Source: JAFLCM01 sp046154665
Lineage (GTDB): Bacteria > Planctomycetota > Phycisphaerae > Phycisphaerales > UBA1924
NCBI GenBank assembly: GCA_046154665.1
Contig: JBJXFG010000086.1
Coordinates: forward strand, 1 to 64,000
DNA length: 64,000 nucleotides
Direction: 5' to 3'
The notes beneath the pieces are model-generated. The model worked only from the letters and a program-made list of their open reading frames with translations, made no database searches and was not told where the DNA came from. Shown here in pieces: positions 37,371 to 47,700 of this stretch (positions are counted from its first letter, which is position 1; each line of letters begins with the position of its first letter). A program made the translations under genes and the position numbers.

Positions 37371-39530
37371 TTATGCGATATCGCCGAGACCGAGGCCCTT
37401 TCCGTGGGCTTTCAGCAGGCGAGATCGTACTTTCGTGTCGTCGGGGTTCGAAAGTTCGGGCGAGCGGTCGATCCACGCTGCGGCGTCGCGTCTTGCCATC
37501 AGCAACAAATCTGTGTCTTTCGGGAGTTCGGCCACACGGAACGGTGCGAGGCCGGATTGCCGACCGCCGAAGATGTCTCCGGGCCCTCGGAGCGCGAAAT
37601 CAGTCTCGGCGAGCTTGAAGCCGTCGGTGGTGGAAACCACGGCTTTGAGGCGGGTCAGTGATTCGTCGGTGGTGGGATCAGAAATCAGCACACACACGCC
37701 GCCCAGCTTGCCGCGGCCAATCCGGCCGCGGAGTTGGTGAAGCTGGGCAAGCCCGAAGCGGTCGGCGTTCTCGATCACCATGATCGTGGCGTTGGGGACA
37801 TCCACGCCGACCTCGATCACGGTGGTCGCGACCAGCGCGTCGACTTGTCCCGCGCGGAATCGCTCCATGATGGTCTCGCGGGTGGAGCGTTTGAGCTGGC
37901 CGTGGACCGCGGCGAGGCGCTTGCCGGCGAGCGAGCCTTCTTCGAGTTCCTTCAGGAGCGAGCGCACGTTGGCGAGTCGGGCGGCCCCGCCCGTGCCTGA
38001 GTCTTCGGCATGTTCGAAACCAGTCGCCGACGCGCCGGCGTCGCCCCCCACCGCCGGCACCACGATGAACGCTTGCTGCCCCTTGTCGAGCTTCTGGCGG
38101 ACGAAAGCGTACACCTCGTCGCGCTGCAGCGGCGTGACGAGCCGCGTCTTCACCGGCTTGCGTCCTGGCGGGAGCGAATCGAGCGTGCTGACGTCGAGAT
38201 CGCCGAAGATCGTCAGGCTGAGCGTGCGCGGGATTGGTGTCGCGGTCATCACCAGCGTGTGGGGCATGGCACCGGGATCGGATGACTTTTCGCGGAGGAC
38301 GGCGCGCTGGTGGACGCCGAAGCGGTGCTGCTCATCGATCACGGCGACCGCGAGGTCGGCGAAGCTGACGGACTCGGTGAGCAGGGCGTGGGTGCCGATG
38401 GCCAGATGAGCATCGCCGCTCTCGATTCGGCGCAGGACGGCGGCACGCTCGTCAGCGCCCAGCGAGCCGGTGAGCAGTTCGACCCGGACGTCCGACCCGG
38501 CCAGCAGGCGGGAAATGCTCGCGAAATGCTGCTCGGCGAGCAGCTCGGTCGGGGCCATCAGCGCCGCCTGCCGCTTGTTCGCGACGGCGATGAGCATGGC
38601 GTAGAGCGCGATCACCGTCTTACCCGCGCCCACGTCGCCCTGGATCAGCCGGTTGGCGGGGGTCTCTTTGGTGAGGTCGTGCGCGACTTCCCGGATGACG
38701 GTTTCCTGGGCCGCGGTGAGCGCAAAGGGCAGTCGCGCGCGGATGTGCTGATCGATGGCGGTGGTCCAGCGCAGGGCGGGGGCGTGGTGCCGTCGCTTCA
38801 GGTGGGCCCGGCGGAGGTGGACGCCCAGTTGCAGCAGCAGGAACTCGTCATAGGCGAGACGACGCCGCGCGGACTTCGCGTCGTCCTCGTCGCGCGGGGC
38901 GTGCATCATGCGGTAGGCGTCGGCAAGTTCGGGCAGTTCGCGATCCTTACGAAACGCTTCGGGCAGGTGGTCTTCGATGAGCGCGAGGCCGGGGTCGAGG
39001 ATGCCGCCGATGATCTTCTCGATCCGCGTCGAGGGTAGCTCTTCGGTAGCGGGATACACAGGACGGAATCGATCGTCGGTGGCGGCGGGTTCGGGAGCGG
39101 TGTCCTTGATGATCTGGTGGCGCGGGTTGACCAGTTGCAAGCCACCACCACGTCCCCCGAAGCGTTTGGCCTTGCCCTGCACGCGGAGCCGTACGCCCGG
39201 ATGGATCGTGCTGGCCAGGAACGTCTGGTTGAACCAGACGAGATCGATGCGACCCGTGTGGTCGAGCAGCGCGGCTTCGAATCGCGGCTTGCCCCGACGC
39301 ACGACGCGGCAGGCGGTGACCTCGCCGCGGGTGGAAATGACCTGGTCGGCGGCGAGTTGATCGACCGGCGCCTCGGCGGCTTCATATTCGTGCCGATGCG
39401 GAAGGTGGTTCAACAGGTGAGCCACGCACTTGAGGCCCATCGAACGCAGGATCGCAGCTTCACGCGGCTTGACCGCGGGCAGGGCTTCGACGGGCGTGAG
39501 CAGCGTGATGGGAGCCTCGGCGTCGGGCAC
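37371..39530 (-). CDS. recG: ATP-dependent DNA helicase RecG
   Basis: Remodels stalled replication forks and branch-migrates junctions. From GTG 39530 it has 719 residues. It has an OB-fold wedge domain (ISTRGEVTACRVVRRGKPRFEAALLDHTGRIDLVWFN), then helicase motif I GDVGAGKT, motif II DEQHRFG, motif III MTATPIPRTL, VIEVGVDVPNA and motif VI HQLRGRIGRG, and the RecG TRG-region FALRGPGDIFGGRQSG. The open frame runs 100 codons further upstream, but that part is Arg/Pro-rich, lacks conservation and covers the start of the divergent thioredoxin-domain gene. Confidence 0.95.
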   Translation of the reverse strand: MPDAEAPITLLTPVEALPAVKPREAAILRSMGLKCVAHLLNHLPHRHEYEAAEAPVDQLAADQVISTRGEVTACRVVRRGKPRFEAALLDHTGRIDLVWFNQTFLASTIHPGVRLRVQGKAKRFGGRGGGLQLVNPRHQIIKDTAPEPAATDDRFRPVYPATEELPSTRIEKIIGGILDPGLALIEDHLPEAFRKDRELPELADAYRMMHAPRDEDDAKSARRRLAYDEFLLLQLGVHLRRAHLKRRHHAPALRWTTAIDQHIRARLPFALTAAQETVIREVAHDLTKETPANRLIQGDVGAGKTVIALYAMLIAVANKRQAALMAPTELLAEQHFASISRLLAGSDVRVELLTGSLGADERAAVLRRIESGDAHLAIGTHALLTESVSFADLAVAVIDEQHRFGVHQRAVLREKSSDPGAMPHTLVMTATPIPRTLSLTIFGDLDVSTLDSLPPGRKPVKTRLVTPLQRDEVYAFVRQKLDKGQQAFIVVPAVGGDAGASATGFEHAEDSGTGGAARLANVRSLLKELEEGSLAGKRLAAVHGQLKRSTRETIMERFRAGQVDALVATTVIEVGVDVPNATIMVIENADRFGLAQLHQLRGRIGRGKLGGVCVLISDPTTDESLTRLKAVVSTTDGFKLAETDFALRGPGDIFGGRQSGLAPFRVAELPKDTDLLLMARRDAAAWIDRSPELSNPDDTKVRSRLLKAHGKGLGLGDIA

Positions 39531-39694
39531 GGGGGCAGGGTACCGGGGGATTTGCGGGGGACGCGCCGCGATGACGCCGCGAAGCAACTGGGACGCCTGT
39601 CGTACGGGAAGAAATCGGTGCCGGTACAATGGGGCATGTTCCCGCGCGAGCGGTGCCCGTCGGCACCCTCGCGGGGCCCTGGAGTTGTCTGGCC

Positions 39695-41851
39695 ATGCGC
39701 ACGAGTTGCCTGGGATCGTCGATGCTGAATCTGGTGGCGGGCGGGGTGGTTTCGGTGGCGATGGTCGCGACGCCTGCGGCGCTCGCCCAGGGCAGCGCGT
39801 CGGCGGCGACGAACGCGACCGCCACCGCACCCACCGGGGACTCCAAGCCGGCAGGGTGGTCGTTCGTCGAGAAGGCCAACGCCGCGGTCGCCATCACGCC
39901 CGGAACCGAAGACCTCACGCCAATTCTCTTCCCCGCCGTCGCCGCGATGGACCCCGTCCCGAGCGGGTTGGAGAAGACCGACGCGGCGATGCTGTTGTCG
40001 CCCAAGAGCAAGGAGTGGACCTCGGCGAAGTCATGGGCCGAATCGGCCAACCAGCAGGCCGCCCTCAAGGCGCTCGCCACCGTGACGGACACGAAGAAGA
40101 AGTTCCTGCTGGCCATCCCCTACGGCGGCGGCAAGGACGTCGATCCGGCGTGGAAGAAAGCCGGGCTTTACGTCGAACTTCCCGCGACAGGGCTCCTGCA
40201 GGGCGCGAGGTATCGGTACCGCTTTGCGCTGGAACGGCTGGTCGCGCTGGTCAATGTCGAGGCCACGCGCAAGGCCGAAGAGGGCAAGGTCGACGAGGCC
40301 CTGACGCTGTGCACGCAGTGGCTGCGGCTGGCGCGGATCATCACCGAGCGTGAAGCAGTGCGCGAGCGCCGCTGGGGCATGAACCAGATGATGATGGCGG
40401 CGGAGCGCATCCGCGATATCGCGTACACCTACCGCGAGAAACTCTCGGCCGAGCAGTTGCGGGCCGCCGCCGATGAGTTGGACGAGCGGCTGGTGCAGGC
40501 CCGTCGGATCCGGTTGCCGGTGGTCGAGCGCCTCGCCGCCGAGCAGTTGATGGAGCGGGTGATTGAAGAGAAGGGCGAGGTGAACGCCGAGAAGTTCGCG
40601 GTGACGATGGCTCGGCTGAGCGCCGACGCGCGATCACTGAACCTGTTCGGGCAGGCGGCGTGGTACCGCGAGCTCTCGAAGGGTCACGCCGGGTGGTTCG
40701 ACACGCGCGACCAGATCCGCAAGGTGTTCGGCGGCTGGGAAAACCGCTGGAACGTCGAGGACTTGCACGACGCCCTGCTCCAGATCCCCAGCGACTACGC
40801 CAAGATGGACAAGGGCAAGTTCGCGCTGATCGAACTGACCGCCAACGAGATGGAGGGCTTCGAATCGCTCCGCCTCGACCTGCTCACGGCGATGGCAGGC
40901 ACACGGGTTTCGCTGGGCGTGGCGGGCTACGAGCGCAAGGAGAAGAAGTGGCCGCCGAACGTGAACGCGATCGCGCCGACGTTCGTGCGGGCGCTGGACA
41001 CCGATCCGTACGGGTACGACAAGCGTTTCGAGAACCTCAACCCGTTCTTGTTCAAGGTGCCGATCCGGGATGACGTGAAGCGCGAGCGTGAGACGCCCAA
41101 GGCGCACGAAATGACGGTCGGCGTCGGCCCGGCCGGTTCAACCACCGCGATCGGGATCGGCCGAGCCGAGATCGGTCAGCCCGCGCCGGAGCTGCGCGTC
41201 TACGACCCCGTCAACGGCGAGGTCTCGCTGGCTTCATACAAGGGCAAGGTGGTCTTCCTGAAGTTCTGGGCCACCTGGTGCGGGCCCTGCATCAAGTCCA
41301 TCCCGCACACCAACGAGATGATGGAGAAGTACGCGAGCAACGGCGTGGTCGTCCTGGGCATCTGCGACGATGACGGCGGGAACGAAATGGCCAGCGTCGT
41401 CAAGGACAAGGGCATCAAGTTCCCCACCGCGATCGACCGCACAGGAGCCATGCAGAAGGCCTACCGCGTCCCGTTCTGGCCCGCGGGATATGTGATCGAC
41501 CGCGAGGGCATCTTGCGCGCCGCCAAGTTCAACGCGTACTACGGCGAGAAGGAACTCCTTCAGGTGCTGGCGACGCAACCGCAAGGAACGACGCCGCCGG
41601 CCGCCGCCGAGGCCCCGAAAACTGAGAACGCGGAGACTTCCGCCGCGAAAGACGGCGAGGCCCCGGTCGAACCGGCGGGGACGCCCGGCACCGGCTCTTT
41701 CAAAGCGAGCGTCGACCAGAAGGACTTCCTGCTGTGGTCTGTCGGGCCCGATGGGATCGACGACCAAGCCAAGTCCGTCGGCTCCGGCGGTTCGGACATC
41801 CTCATCTGGCCGCCGATCGTCTCGCTGCGACGGGCGAATCCGGGGATGTGA
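39695..41851 (+). CDS. Secreted protein with a TlpA-like thioredoxin domain nested in it
   Basis: 718 residues with a signal peptide (LVAGGVVSVAMVATPAALAQ). The first 450 residues are helical and unrecognised, and lead into 'WPPNVNAIAPTFVRALDTDPYGYDKRFENLNPFLFKV', the front part of a pseudopilin-like module. A complete TlpA/ResA thioredoxin fold follows (about 490-640) with GKVVFLKFWATWCGPC (C529, C532) and a cis-Pro region FWPAGYVIDREG. After a Pro/Ala linker the pseudopilin-like module resumes as KDFLLWSVGPDGIDD. It is predicted to be a periplasmic thiol oxidoreductase, upstream of trxB on the same strand with a repeat between. Confidence 0.85.
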   Translation: MRTSCLGSSMLNLVAGGVVSVAMVATPAALAQGSASAATNATATAPTGDSKPAGWSFVEKANAAVAITPGTEDLTPILFPAVAAMDPVPSGLEKTDAAMLLSPKSKEWTSAKSWAESANQQAALKALATVTDTKKKFLLAIPYGGGKDVDPAWKKAGLYVELPATGLLQGARYRYRFALERLVALVNVEATRKAEEGKVDEALTLCTQWLRLARIITEREAVRERRWGMNQMMMAAERIRDIAYTYREKLSAEQLRAAADELDERLVQARRIRLPVVERLAAEQLMERVIEEKGEVNAEKFAVTMARLSADARSLNLFGQAAWYRELSKGHAGWFDTRDQIRKVFGGWENRWNVEDLHDALLQIPSDYAKMDKGKFALIELTANEMEGFESLRLDLLTAMAGTRVSLGVAGYERKEKKWPPNVNAIAPTFVRALDTDPYGYDKRFENLNPFLFKVPIRDDVKRERETPKAHEMTVGVGPAGSTTAIGIGRAEIGQPAPELRVYDPVNGEVSLASYKGKVVFLKFWATWCGPCIKSIPHTNEMMEKYASNGVVVLGICDDDGGNEMASVVKDKGIKFPTAIDRTGAMQKAYRVPFWPAGYVIDREGILRAAKFNAYYGEKELLQVLATQPQGTTPPAAAEAPKTENAETSAAKDGEAPVEPAGTPGTGSFKASVDQKDFLLWSVGPDGIDDQAKSVGSGGSDILIWPPIVSLRRANPGM

Positions 41852-41868
41852 GCGCGATTTTTCGATGG

Positions 41869-41998
41869 ATCATCCGAGCCCCGTGCGCGAGCACGGGGCA
41901 ACTTTCCATCAGCGTGCGGGGTGCGACCACAGCGCGAAAACGAGCATCAAAGGAAGCATGGAACGTGGCCCCGAGCTCGCGCTCGGGGCTCGGATGAT
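41869..41998. repeat. ATCATCCGAG-family inverted-end element
   Basis: 130 bp. The left end ATCATCCGAGCCCCGTGCGC and the right end, complement of ATCATCCGAGCCCCGAGCGC, are inverted; each end also folds on itself (CCCCGTGC…GCACGGGG type). It lies between the thioredoxin-domain gene and trxB. Related copies: 43118-43300 and a half copy at 58375-58406. Confidence 0.7.
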
Positions 41999-42111
41999 CG
42001 TCCACGCCGCCGTCACGCTCACACACATCCTCCCCCGCGCCCTCCGCCTCTCCGCGCTGACTCCCCCTTCCCCCGAGCAAAACGCGCGTGAGCGGAATAC
42101 CCTTCGCCCCT

Positions 42112-43092
42112 ATGCCTCACAAGCTCGTCATCATCGGATCGGGCCCCGCCGGATGGACCGCCGCCATTTACGCCGCGCGCGCCCAGCTTGACCCAGTCGT
42201 CTACATCGGCGTGCCCAAGCAGACGCCGTCGATCGTGCTCCCGGGCGGGCAACTCATGCTCACCACCGAGGTCGAGAACTACCCCGGCTTCCCCCACGGC
42301 GTCACCGGCCCCGAGATGATGGCCATGTTCCAACAGCAGGCCGACCGCTTCGGCACCAAGGTCATCAGCGCCGACATCGCCTCGTGCGACTTCTCGAAGA
42401 AGCCGTTCCGCCTTGCCACCGACGACGGCAACGGCAAGACCGAAACCATCGAAGCCCACAGCGTCATCATCGCCACCGGCGCCGTAGCCAACTGGATCGG
42501 ACTCGACAACGAGATGCGCCTCGCCCGCCAGGGCGGTGGCGTCTCCGCCTGCGCCGTCTGCGACGGCGCTCTGCCCGCCTTCCGCAACCAACCCCTGGCC
42601 GTCGTCGGCGGTGGCGACACCGCCATGGAAGAGGCCACCTACCTCACCAAGTTCGGATCGACCGTCTACGTCATCCACCGGCGCGACAGCCTGCGGGCCA
42701 GCAAAGTGATGCAGCAGCGGTTCATGTCGAAGCCGAACGCGAAAGTGCTGTGGAACAAGGTCGTCGTTGACGTCCTCGGCAAAGACCACATCGAAGGCCT
42801 CATGCTCGAAGACACGGTGACGAAGGAGCGCTCACGGCTGGACGTGCGCGGCTTGTTCGTCGCAATCGGCCACACGCCCGCCACCGGGTTCCTGCAGGGA
42901 ACGGGGCTGAAGTTCAACGACAAGGCCTACATCGACCTCGAACACCGTCACAGCGCGACCAACATCGAGGGCGTGTTCGCGGCGGGCGACGTGGCGGACG
43001 CCGAGTACCGCCAGGCGATCACGGCGGCGGGCATGGGCTGCCAGGCGGCGCTCGATGCCGAGCGCTGGCTTGGGCGGATGGGGCTGGCGTAA
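42112..43092 (+). CDS. trxB: Thioredoxin-disulfide reductase
   Basis: NADPH-dependent flavoenzyme that reduces thioredoxin in the cytoplasm. From ATG 42112 it has 326 residues. It shows FAD-binding GSGPAGWTAAIYAARA, PGGQLMLTTEVENYPGFP, the redox CAVC (C147, C150), NADPH-binding GGGDTAMEEATYL, a VIHRRDSLRASKVMQ arginine region, and GVFAAGDVADAEYRQAITAAGMGCQAALDA. An in-frame GTG at 42088 would add eight residues. Together with the thioredoxin-domain protein upstream it suggests a thiol-redox locus. Confidence 0.96.
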   Translation: MPHKLVIIGSGPAGWTAAIYAARAQLDPVVYIGVPKQTPSIVLPGGQLMLTTEVENYPGFPHGVTGPEMMAMFQQQADRFGTKVISADIASCDFSKKPFRLATDDGNGKTETIEAHSVIIATGAVANWIGLDNEMRLARQGGGVSACAVCDGALPAFRNQPLAVVGGGDTAMEEATYLTKFGSTVYVIHRRDSLRASKVMQQRFMSKPNAKVLWNKVVVDVLGKDHIEGLMLEDTVTKERSRLDVRGLFVAIGHTPATGFLQGTGLKFNDKAYIDLEHRHSATNIEGVFAAGDVADAEYRQAITAAGMGCQAALDAERWLGRMGLA

Positions 43093-43117
43093 AGACCCGC
43101 GGCGCACGAGCAACTGC

Positions 43118-43300
43118 ATCATCCGAACCCTGAGCGCAAGCTCAGGGCCAAGGAACTCGCAAGACGCATCCCAACATGCCAGCATCGCAAGAGCCGAATG
43201 CGCCGCTACGGCTGCTTGCCTCGTCGCGGCTTTGCCGACTTGCTGCTTTGCGGCGGCCGCGCCTCGCCTCCTTGGCCCCGTGCTCGCGCACGGGGCTCGG
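43118..43300. repeat. ATCATCCGA-family element, expanded copy
   Basis: Left end ATCATCCGAACCC with perfect hairpin CCCTGAGC/GCTCAGGG (43128-43147, loop GCAA); right end perfect hairpin CCCCGTGC/GCACGGGG (43277-43296, loop TCGC) followed by CTCGG. Extra DNA containing a GCTTTGC-type repeat separates the ends. The right part overlaps and encodes the C-terminal tail of the DUF721 protein. Confidence 0.6.
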
Positions 43301-43766
43301 TCGAACCCGAGAGCGTGCCGCCCTCGCCGCCCGAAACCAGTTTGACCCGCGCAACCGCCGCCCCGCACGCGCGGATGAGCGCGTTCTCGCCGCCGTCGCG
43401 GAGCCAGCGGTCGAGCACGAACTTGGTCGCCGAATCGTCAACGGTGATGGTGAGCACGTTGCGGTGCAGCGCGGTGACGTTGGTGCGTTCAAGAAGTTCG
43501 GGCGGGCACGCCGTGGCCCAGGCCGCGCCGATGTTGCCCAGGGATTTCGCAGCCCGGCGCGTGGTGTCGAGGGCGGCGGAGAGATCGCGCGTGATGACCA
43601 CCTCGCGCTCGGGGCGCAGCCGCGACTTGCGGAGGTTCGCGACGGATTGGGCGAAGGAGTTTGGGTCCACGGGGGCGGGGGGGCAGGCGGGCGGGGGGGC
43701 AGGGGGGCAGAGCAGCAAAGCAGCAGAACAGCAAAGCAGCAAAGGGGACGCGGGGTTCCCGTTCAC
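43206..43766 (-). CDS. DUF721 (DciA-like) protein with repeat-encoded ends
   Basis: 186 residues. The core (about 40-145) is DUF721-like: a LGNIGAAWATACPPELLERTNVTALHRNVLTITVDDSATKFVLDRW segment, then a helix and an RVKLV strand, as in DciA-related proteins that load the replicative helicase. It begins at GTG 43766 inside the purQ stop (GTGA). The first 35 residues (LLLCCSAALLLCPPAPPPACPPAP) look like a signal peptide but come from GCAGCAAAGCAGC-type repeat DNA. The tail after STEPRARARGQ comes from the ATCATCCGA element, so both termini appear to be recent additions. Confidence 0.75.
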   Translation of the reverse strand: MNGNPASPLLLCCSAALLLCPPAPPPACPPAPVDPNSFAQSVANLRKSRLRPEREVVITRDLSAALDTTRRAAKSLGNIGAAWATACPPELLERTNVTALHRNVLTITVDDSATKFVLDRWLRDGGENALIRACGAAVARVKLVSGGEGGTLSGSTEPRARARGQGGEARPPQSSKSAKPRRGKQP

Positions 43767-44647
43767 GCCCGAGCGTGCGTCACCGCCTCCACGGCGTTCT
43801 TGAACATCATCAACCCCGGCGTATCCCCGCGCTTCACATCATCGGGTAGCGCCGTCGCAAACGGATGATGCCCCCACGACAGATACCGCTCCGGGTGAGG
43901 CATCAACCCAAACACCCGCCCCGTCGGATCACAAATCCCCGCGATCCGGTTCGTCGACCCGTTGTCGTTGTCGATGTAGCGGAGCGCCACCTGCCCCCCG
44001 GCTTCCAGCGCCTCGATCACCGCGGGCGATGTAGCAACGAAACGCCCCTCGCCGTGCGCGATCGGCAAAGTCATCGCCGCATTGGTGGCACCGGCATTGG
44101 TGGCACCGGCTTCCAGCCGGTGCGGACCGTGATCCCCATCAACACGCCGACGATCAGAGCTCGAACCCTCCCCGTCCCCACTCCACCGCTCCGCCAACCC
44201 GCGAGTCCAAACACAAACCGACGAAGCCACCACCTCAACCCGCAGCCACCGATCAATAAACCGATTCCCGATGTTGTCCGTCAGCGCCACCACCGGCTCG
44301 GGTGCAGCATCCCCTTTCCCACCCCCCGGCAACAACCCCACCTGCACGAGAATCTGGAACCCGTTGCAAGCCCCGATCACACAAGCCCCACGCTCCACCG
44401 CCCGCCGCAGCGGCCCATAGAGCCGCTCCCGCAGCCGCATCGCAAACACCCGCCCCGAAGCCACATCATCCCCATACGAAAACCCGCCGGGAAACCCGAG
44501 CAGATCAAACCGCTCCAGCATCGCAGGCTCGGCAATCACCCGGTCCAGGTGCGCCGTCTCGCAAGAAGCCCCGGCGAGCACAAACGCCCGCACCATCTCC
44601 GTATCACAGTTGGTCCCGGCGGCTCGGATGACAAGGGCTTTTGGCAT
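43763..44647 (-). CDS. purQ: FGAM synthase glutaminase subunit PurQ
   Basis: Releases ammonia from glutamine for phosphoribosylformylglycinamidine synthase. The 294-residue protein has a class I glutaminase core: VIRAAGTNCDTEM, GFPGGFSYGDDVASGRVFA, the nucleophile in CVIGACNGFQIL, and the His/Glu pair in FGLMPHPERYLSWG. It is longer than usual because about 50 residues (from SVCVWTRGLAERW to GATNAGATNA) lie between two core strands. Their 3' part encodes the GGTGGCACCGGC-type repeat with a perfect 8-bp hairpin (44103-44123). It starts 58 bp after purSL and overlaps the DUF721 gene by 4 nt. Confidence 0.95.
   Translation of the reverse strand: MPKALVIRAAGTNCDTEMVRAFVLAGASCETAHLDRVIAEPAMLERFDLLGFPGGFSYGDDVASGRVFAMRLRERLYGPLRRAVERGACVIGACNGFQILVQVGLLPGGGKGDAAPEPVVALTDNIGNRFIDRWLRVEVVASSVCVWTRGLAERWSGDGEGSSSDRRRVDGDHGPHRLEAGATNAGATNAAMTLPIAHGEGRFVATSPAVIEALEAGGQVALRYIDNDNGSTNRIAGICDPTGRVFGLMPHPERYLSWGHHPFATALPDDVKRGDTPGLMMFKNAVEAVTHARA
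44048..44126. repeat. GTGGCACCGGC repeat inside purQ
   Basis: Two direct GGTGGCACCGGC units followed by hairpin GCACCGGC/GCCGGTGC (44103-44110 and 44116-44123, loop TTCCA). It is read in-frame through purQ. The complementary translation is the TGFQPV/TGWKPV phrase I associate with dispersed planctomycete repeats. Confidence 0.6.
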
Positions 44648-44705
44648 GGGGACTCAGAGTTTCAATGCGGAGTTCGCGGAGGGCGCGGAGAGGGAAAGGA
44701 ATGGG

Positions 44706-47700
44706 CTACCAGTTGAGCGTGCCGAGGAAGGCCTGGCGGAGGTCGGAAACTGGGACGTCGAGCAATGGTGTCTTTCCGTTGTCTTTGAGCACGCGCAGCC
44801 TCCCGCTGCTCGTCACCCGGCCGAAGCGCATGAGTTCGCCGCTCCAAAGTTCATCGGCGTCGGAACCCCGCATGATGGCGGGATCATCGGCGCAGCGAGC
44901 TGGCTGAAGGATATATGCACCTGGTTGCTCAAAGAACGCCGAAGACAGCGGGTTTGTCCCGGAATCAATGGACACCACACCGGAGAGCATGAAGTCGGAC
45001 GCCGACAGGTCTGCGCCGACGGACGACGCCCCGTCGGCGTCTGCTGCCGCGATCAGCATCTCTGCCACCGCCACGAGGATGCCGCCTTCGGAACAATCGT
45101 GAAGGGCGTGCGCATGACCGTGTCGGATCAATCTGGCGATACAACGGGCGATGCGCGGCGTTCGTTCGAGCATGTCGCCTCGACCATAGTCGGCTTTGAG
45201 CGGCCCATCCGCGCCGGTATGGAAATGGAGCGTCTTCGGCGCGATCACGCACAGGTCTTCCGAAACGGTCGCCGACGGCCGCTTCGCATCCATCGTCACA
45301 CATTTCGAAACATCCGTCACAACCCCCATCCCCGTAATCAAAAGCGTCGGCGGGATCTCGATCACTCTCCCATCCGCCAACCTCAACTGATTGTTCAGCG
45401 AATCCTTCCCGCTCACGAACGGCGTGCGATACGCCTTCGCCGCGTCATAGCACCCCTCCGTCGCGCGCACGAGCGAGGCCAGATTCTCCGGCTTGCCGCA
45501 AGAGGGCCAGCAGAAGTTGTCGAGAATAGCGATGCGGTCGGGGTCGGCACCGACGCACACGAGGTTGCGCACGCACTCATCAACCGCGGCAAGCGCCGCC
45601 TCGTAGGGGTCGCCGCCGTTGATGGGGTCGCCAAGATGCACCGCCATGCCGCAGGCGATGGCGAGGCCTTGCTTAGAGCCCGGCACCGGCTGAATCACCG
45701 TGGCGTCGCCCGGCCCGATGCCGCCGGGGCCGACCAGCGGCTTGACGACGGTGTTGCCGCGGACTTCGTGGTCATACTGCCGGACGATCCAGCGCTTGCT
45801 GGCGATGTTGGGGTGGGCGAGAAGTTCAAGGAGGCGGGTGCGGAGATCGGGGGAAGGGGCGTTGGGGAGGTGGCCAGTGGCCATTGGGGCGGAACGAGGC
45901 GAAGACGTGGCGTGGGCGTCTTCCCCATTCGCCAACTGGCCACTCCCCACTGGCCCCCCGCCCACCCACACCGCCTCGCGCGTCGGCATCGGGATGCCCT
46001 CGTGCAAGAAGTGCATCGGCAGTCGCCCCACTTCGTTGCCGTGGAAGTTCAGGATCAAATCCGCACTCGGCGTGCCGAAATGCCCGAGGTCGGCGAGCAG
46101 GACGCCCTCTTCGTCGCAGATTCGCTGCAACGCCGCCACATTCTCCGGCGGCACCGCCAGCACAAACCGCTCCTGGCTCTCGCTGATCCATATCTCGTCG
46201 TAGCGCAGCCCGGCGTACTTCAGCGGGGCCCGCTCAAGGTGAACTTCCGCGCCGAGCTTTGACCCCATCTCGCCCACCGCCGACGAGAAGCCGCCAGCAC
46301 CGCAGTCGGTGAGGCCGTGAAAGAGGGGGGTGGGGGTGGGGGGGGGACGGGAGTCGGGAGTCGGCAGTCGGGAGTCGGGAAGAACCGTCTTTGCCTTTCC
46401 CCACTCCCGACTCCCCATTCCCGACTCCCGCCGCGCCCGCGACGTAGTCGCGTGCCCGAATGATCGCGTCGAGCGTGCGCTTCTCCTCGATGGCATTGCC
46501 AATCTGCACGGCGTGGCTGAACTCATCGGCGTGGGTGTCGGTCAGCTCGGCGCTCGAGAACGTCGCGCCATGGATGCCGTCGCGCCCGGTGCGCCCGCCC
46601 AGCGCGATGATTCGGTCACCCGGCTTCGCGCCGCCATGAACCATGTCGGCGCGCATGAGGCCGATGCAGCCGCAGAAAACCAGCGGGTTTCCGACGTAGC
46701 GGTTATCGAAGTAGACCGCCCCGTTGACGGTGGGGATGCCCATGCGGTTGCCGTAATCGCGCACGCCGTCGACCACGCGGGTGAGAACGCGGCGCGGCGG
46801 CAACACACCCTTCGGCAACGCGTAGGGCGTGCCTTCGCGGCGCGAGAGGGCCGCGGCGTCAAAGTAACTTCGTGCCTCCGTGCCTTCGTGACTTTGTGCC
46901 TGCCCCTCCGACCAATCATCTGGATACGCCACGCAAAAAACATCGGTGTTCGCGATCGGCTGGGCCCCCAGCCCCGTGGCGATAACGTCGCGAATGCACC
47001 CGCCCACACCCGTCGCCGCGCCGCCGTAGGGCTCGATCGCGCTGGGGTGGTTGTGCGTCTCGACCTTGATGCACACCGCGTGCTGCTCATCAAACCGGAT
47101 GACGCCCGAGTTGTCCTTGAACACACTCAGCGTCCAATCCACACCCTCTTCGATGAGCTCGAAAGTTGCCGCGGCCACGGTGCGCTTCAAAAGGTTGTCG
47201 ATGGTGACCGAGCCGTCGGCGTTCACCGTGTGACCGGCACGACCTTCCCACTTGATCTTTCCCCCCTTCGTGCCTTCGTGCCTCCGTGCCTCCGTGCCTT
47301 CTCGATACACAATCCTGCTCTTGAGCGTCTTGTGGACGCAGTGCTCGCTCCACGTCTGGGCGAGCGTCTCCAGTTCGATGTCGGTCGGTTCGCGGTTGAG
47401 CTCGCGATACTCCGCCTGGATCGCTTTCATTTCTTCCAAGCTCAAGAACAGGTGCGCATCACGCGACAGCTTGTTCAACTGATCGTCGGGGAGGTGCCGC
47501 AGCGGGATATGCCGCAGCGACTGGTCCGCGGCCCGCGGCGTCGGGAAGTGCTCCGGCGCGTGAGGCGCCGAGTGAATCGCCTGGATGGCCGGGTTGAAGA
47601 GCAGTCGGCGGGCGATCTCGTCGCACTGCTCGCGGGTGAGTCCCTGGAAGTCGTAGCGCACGCCGGTGAGGGCCCGCACATCCGCCGCCCCGGTGAGTTC

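Noticed and set aside
39531..39830. N-terminal extension of recG
   Set aside because: Arg/Pro-rich, no OB-fold similarity, and overlaps the divergent gene start.
43660..43766. Signal peptide on the DUF721 protein
   Set aside because: The hydrophobic stretch comes from repeat DNA, and the family is cytoplasmic.
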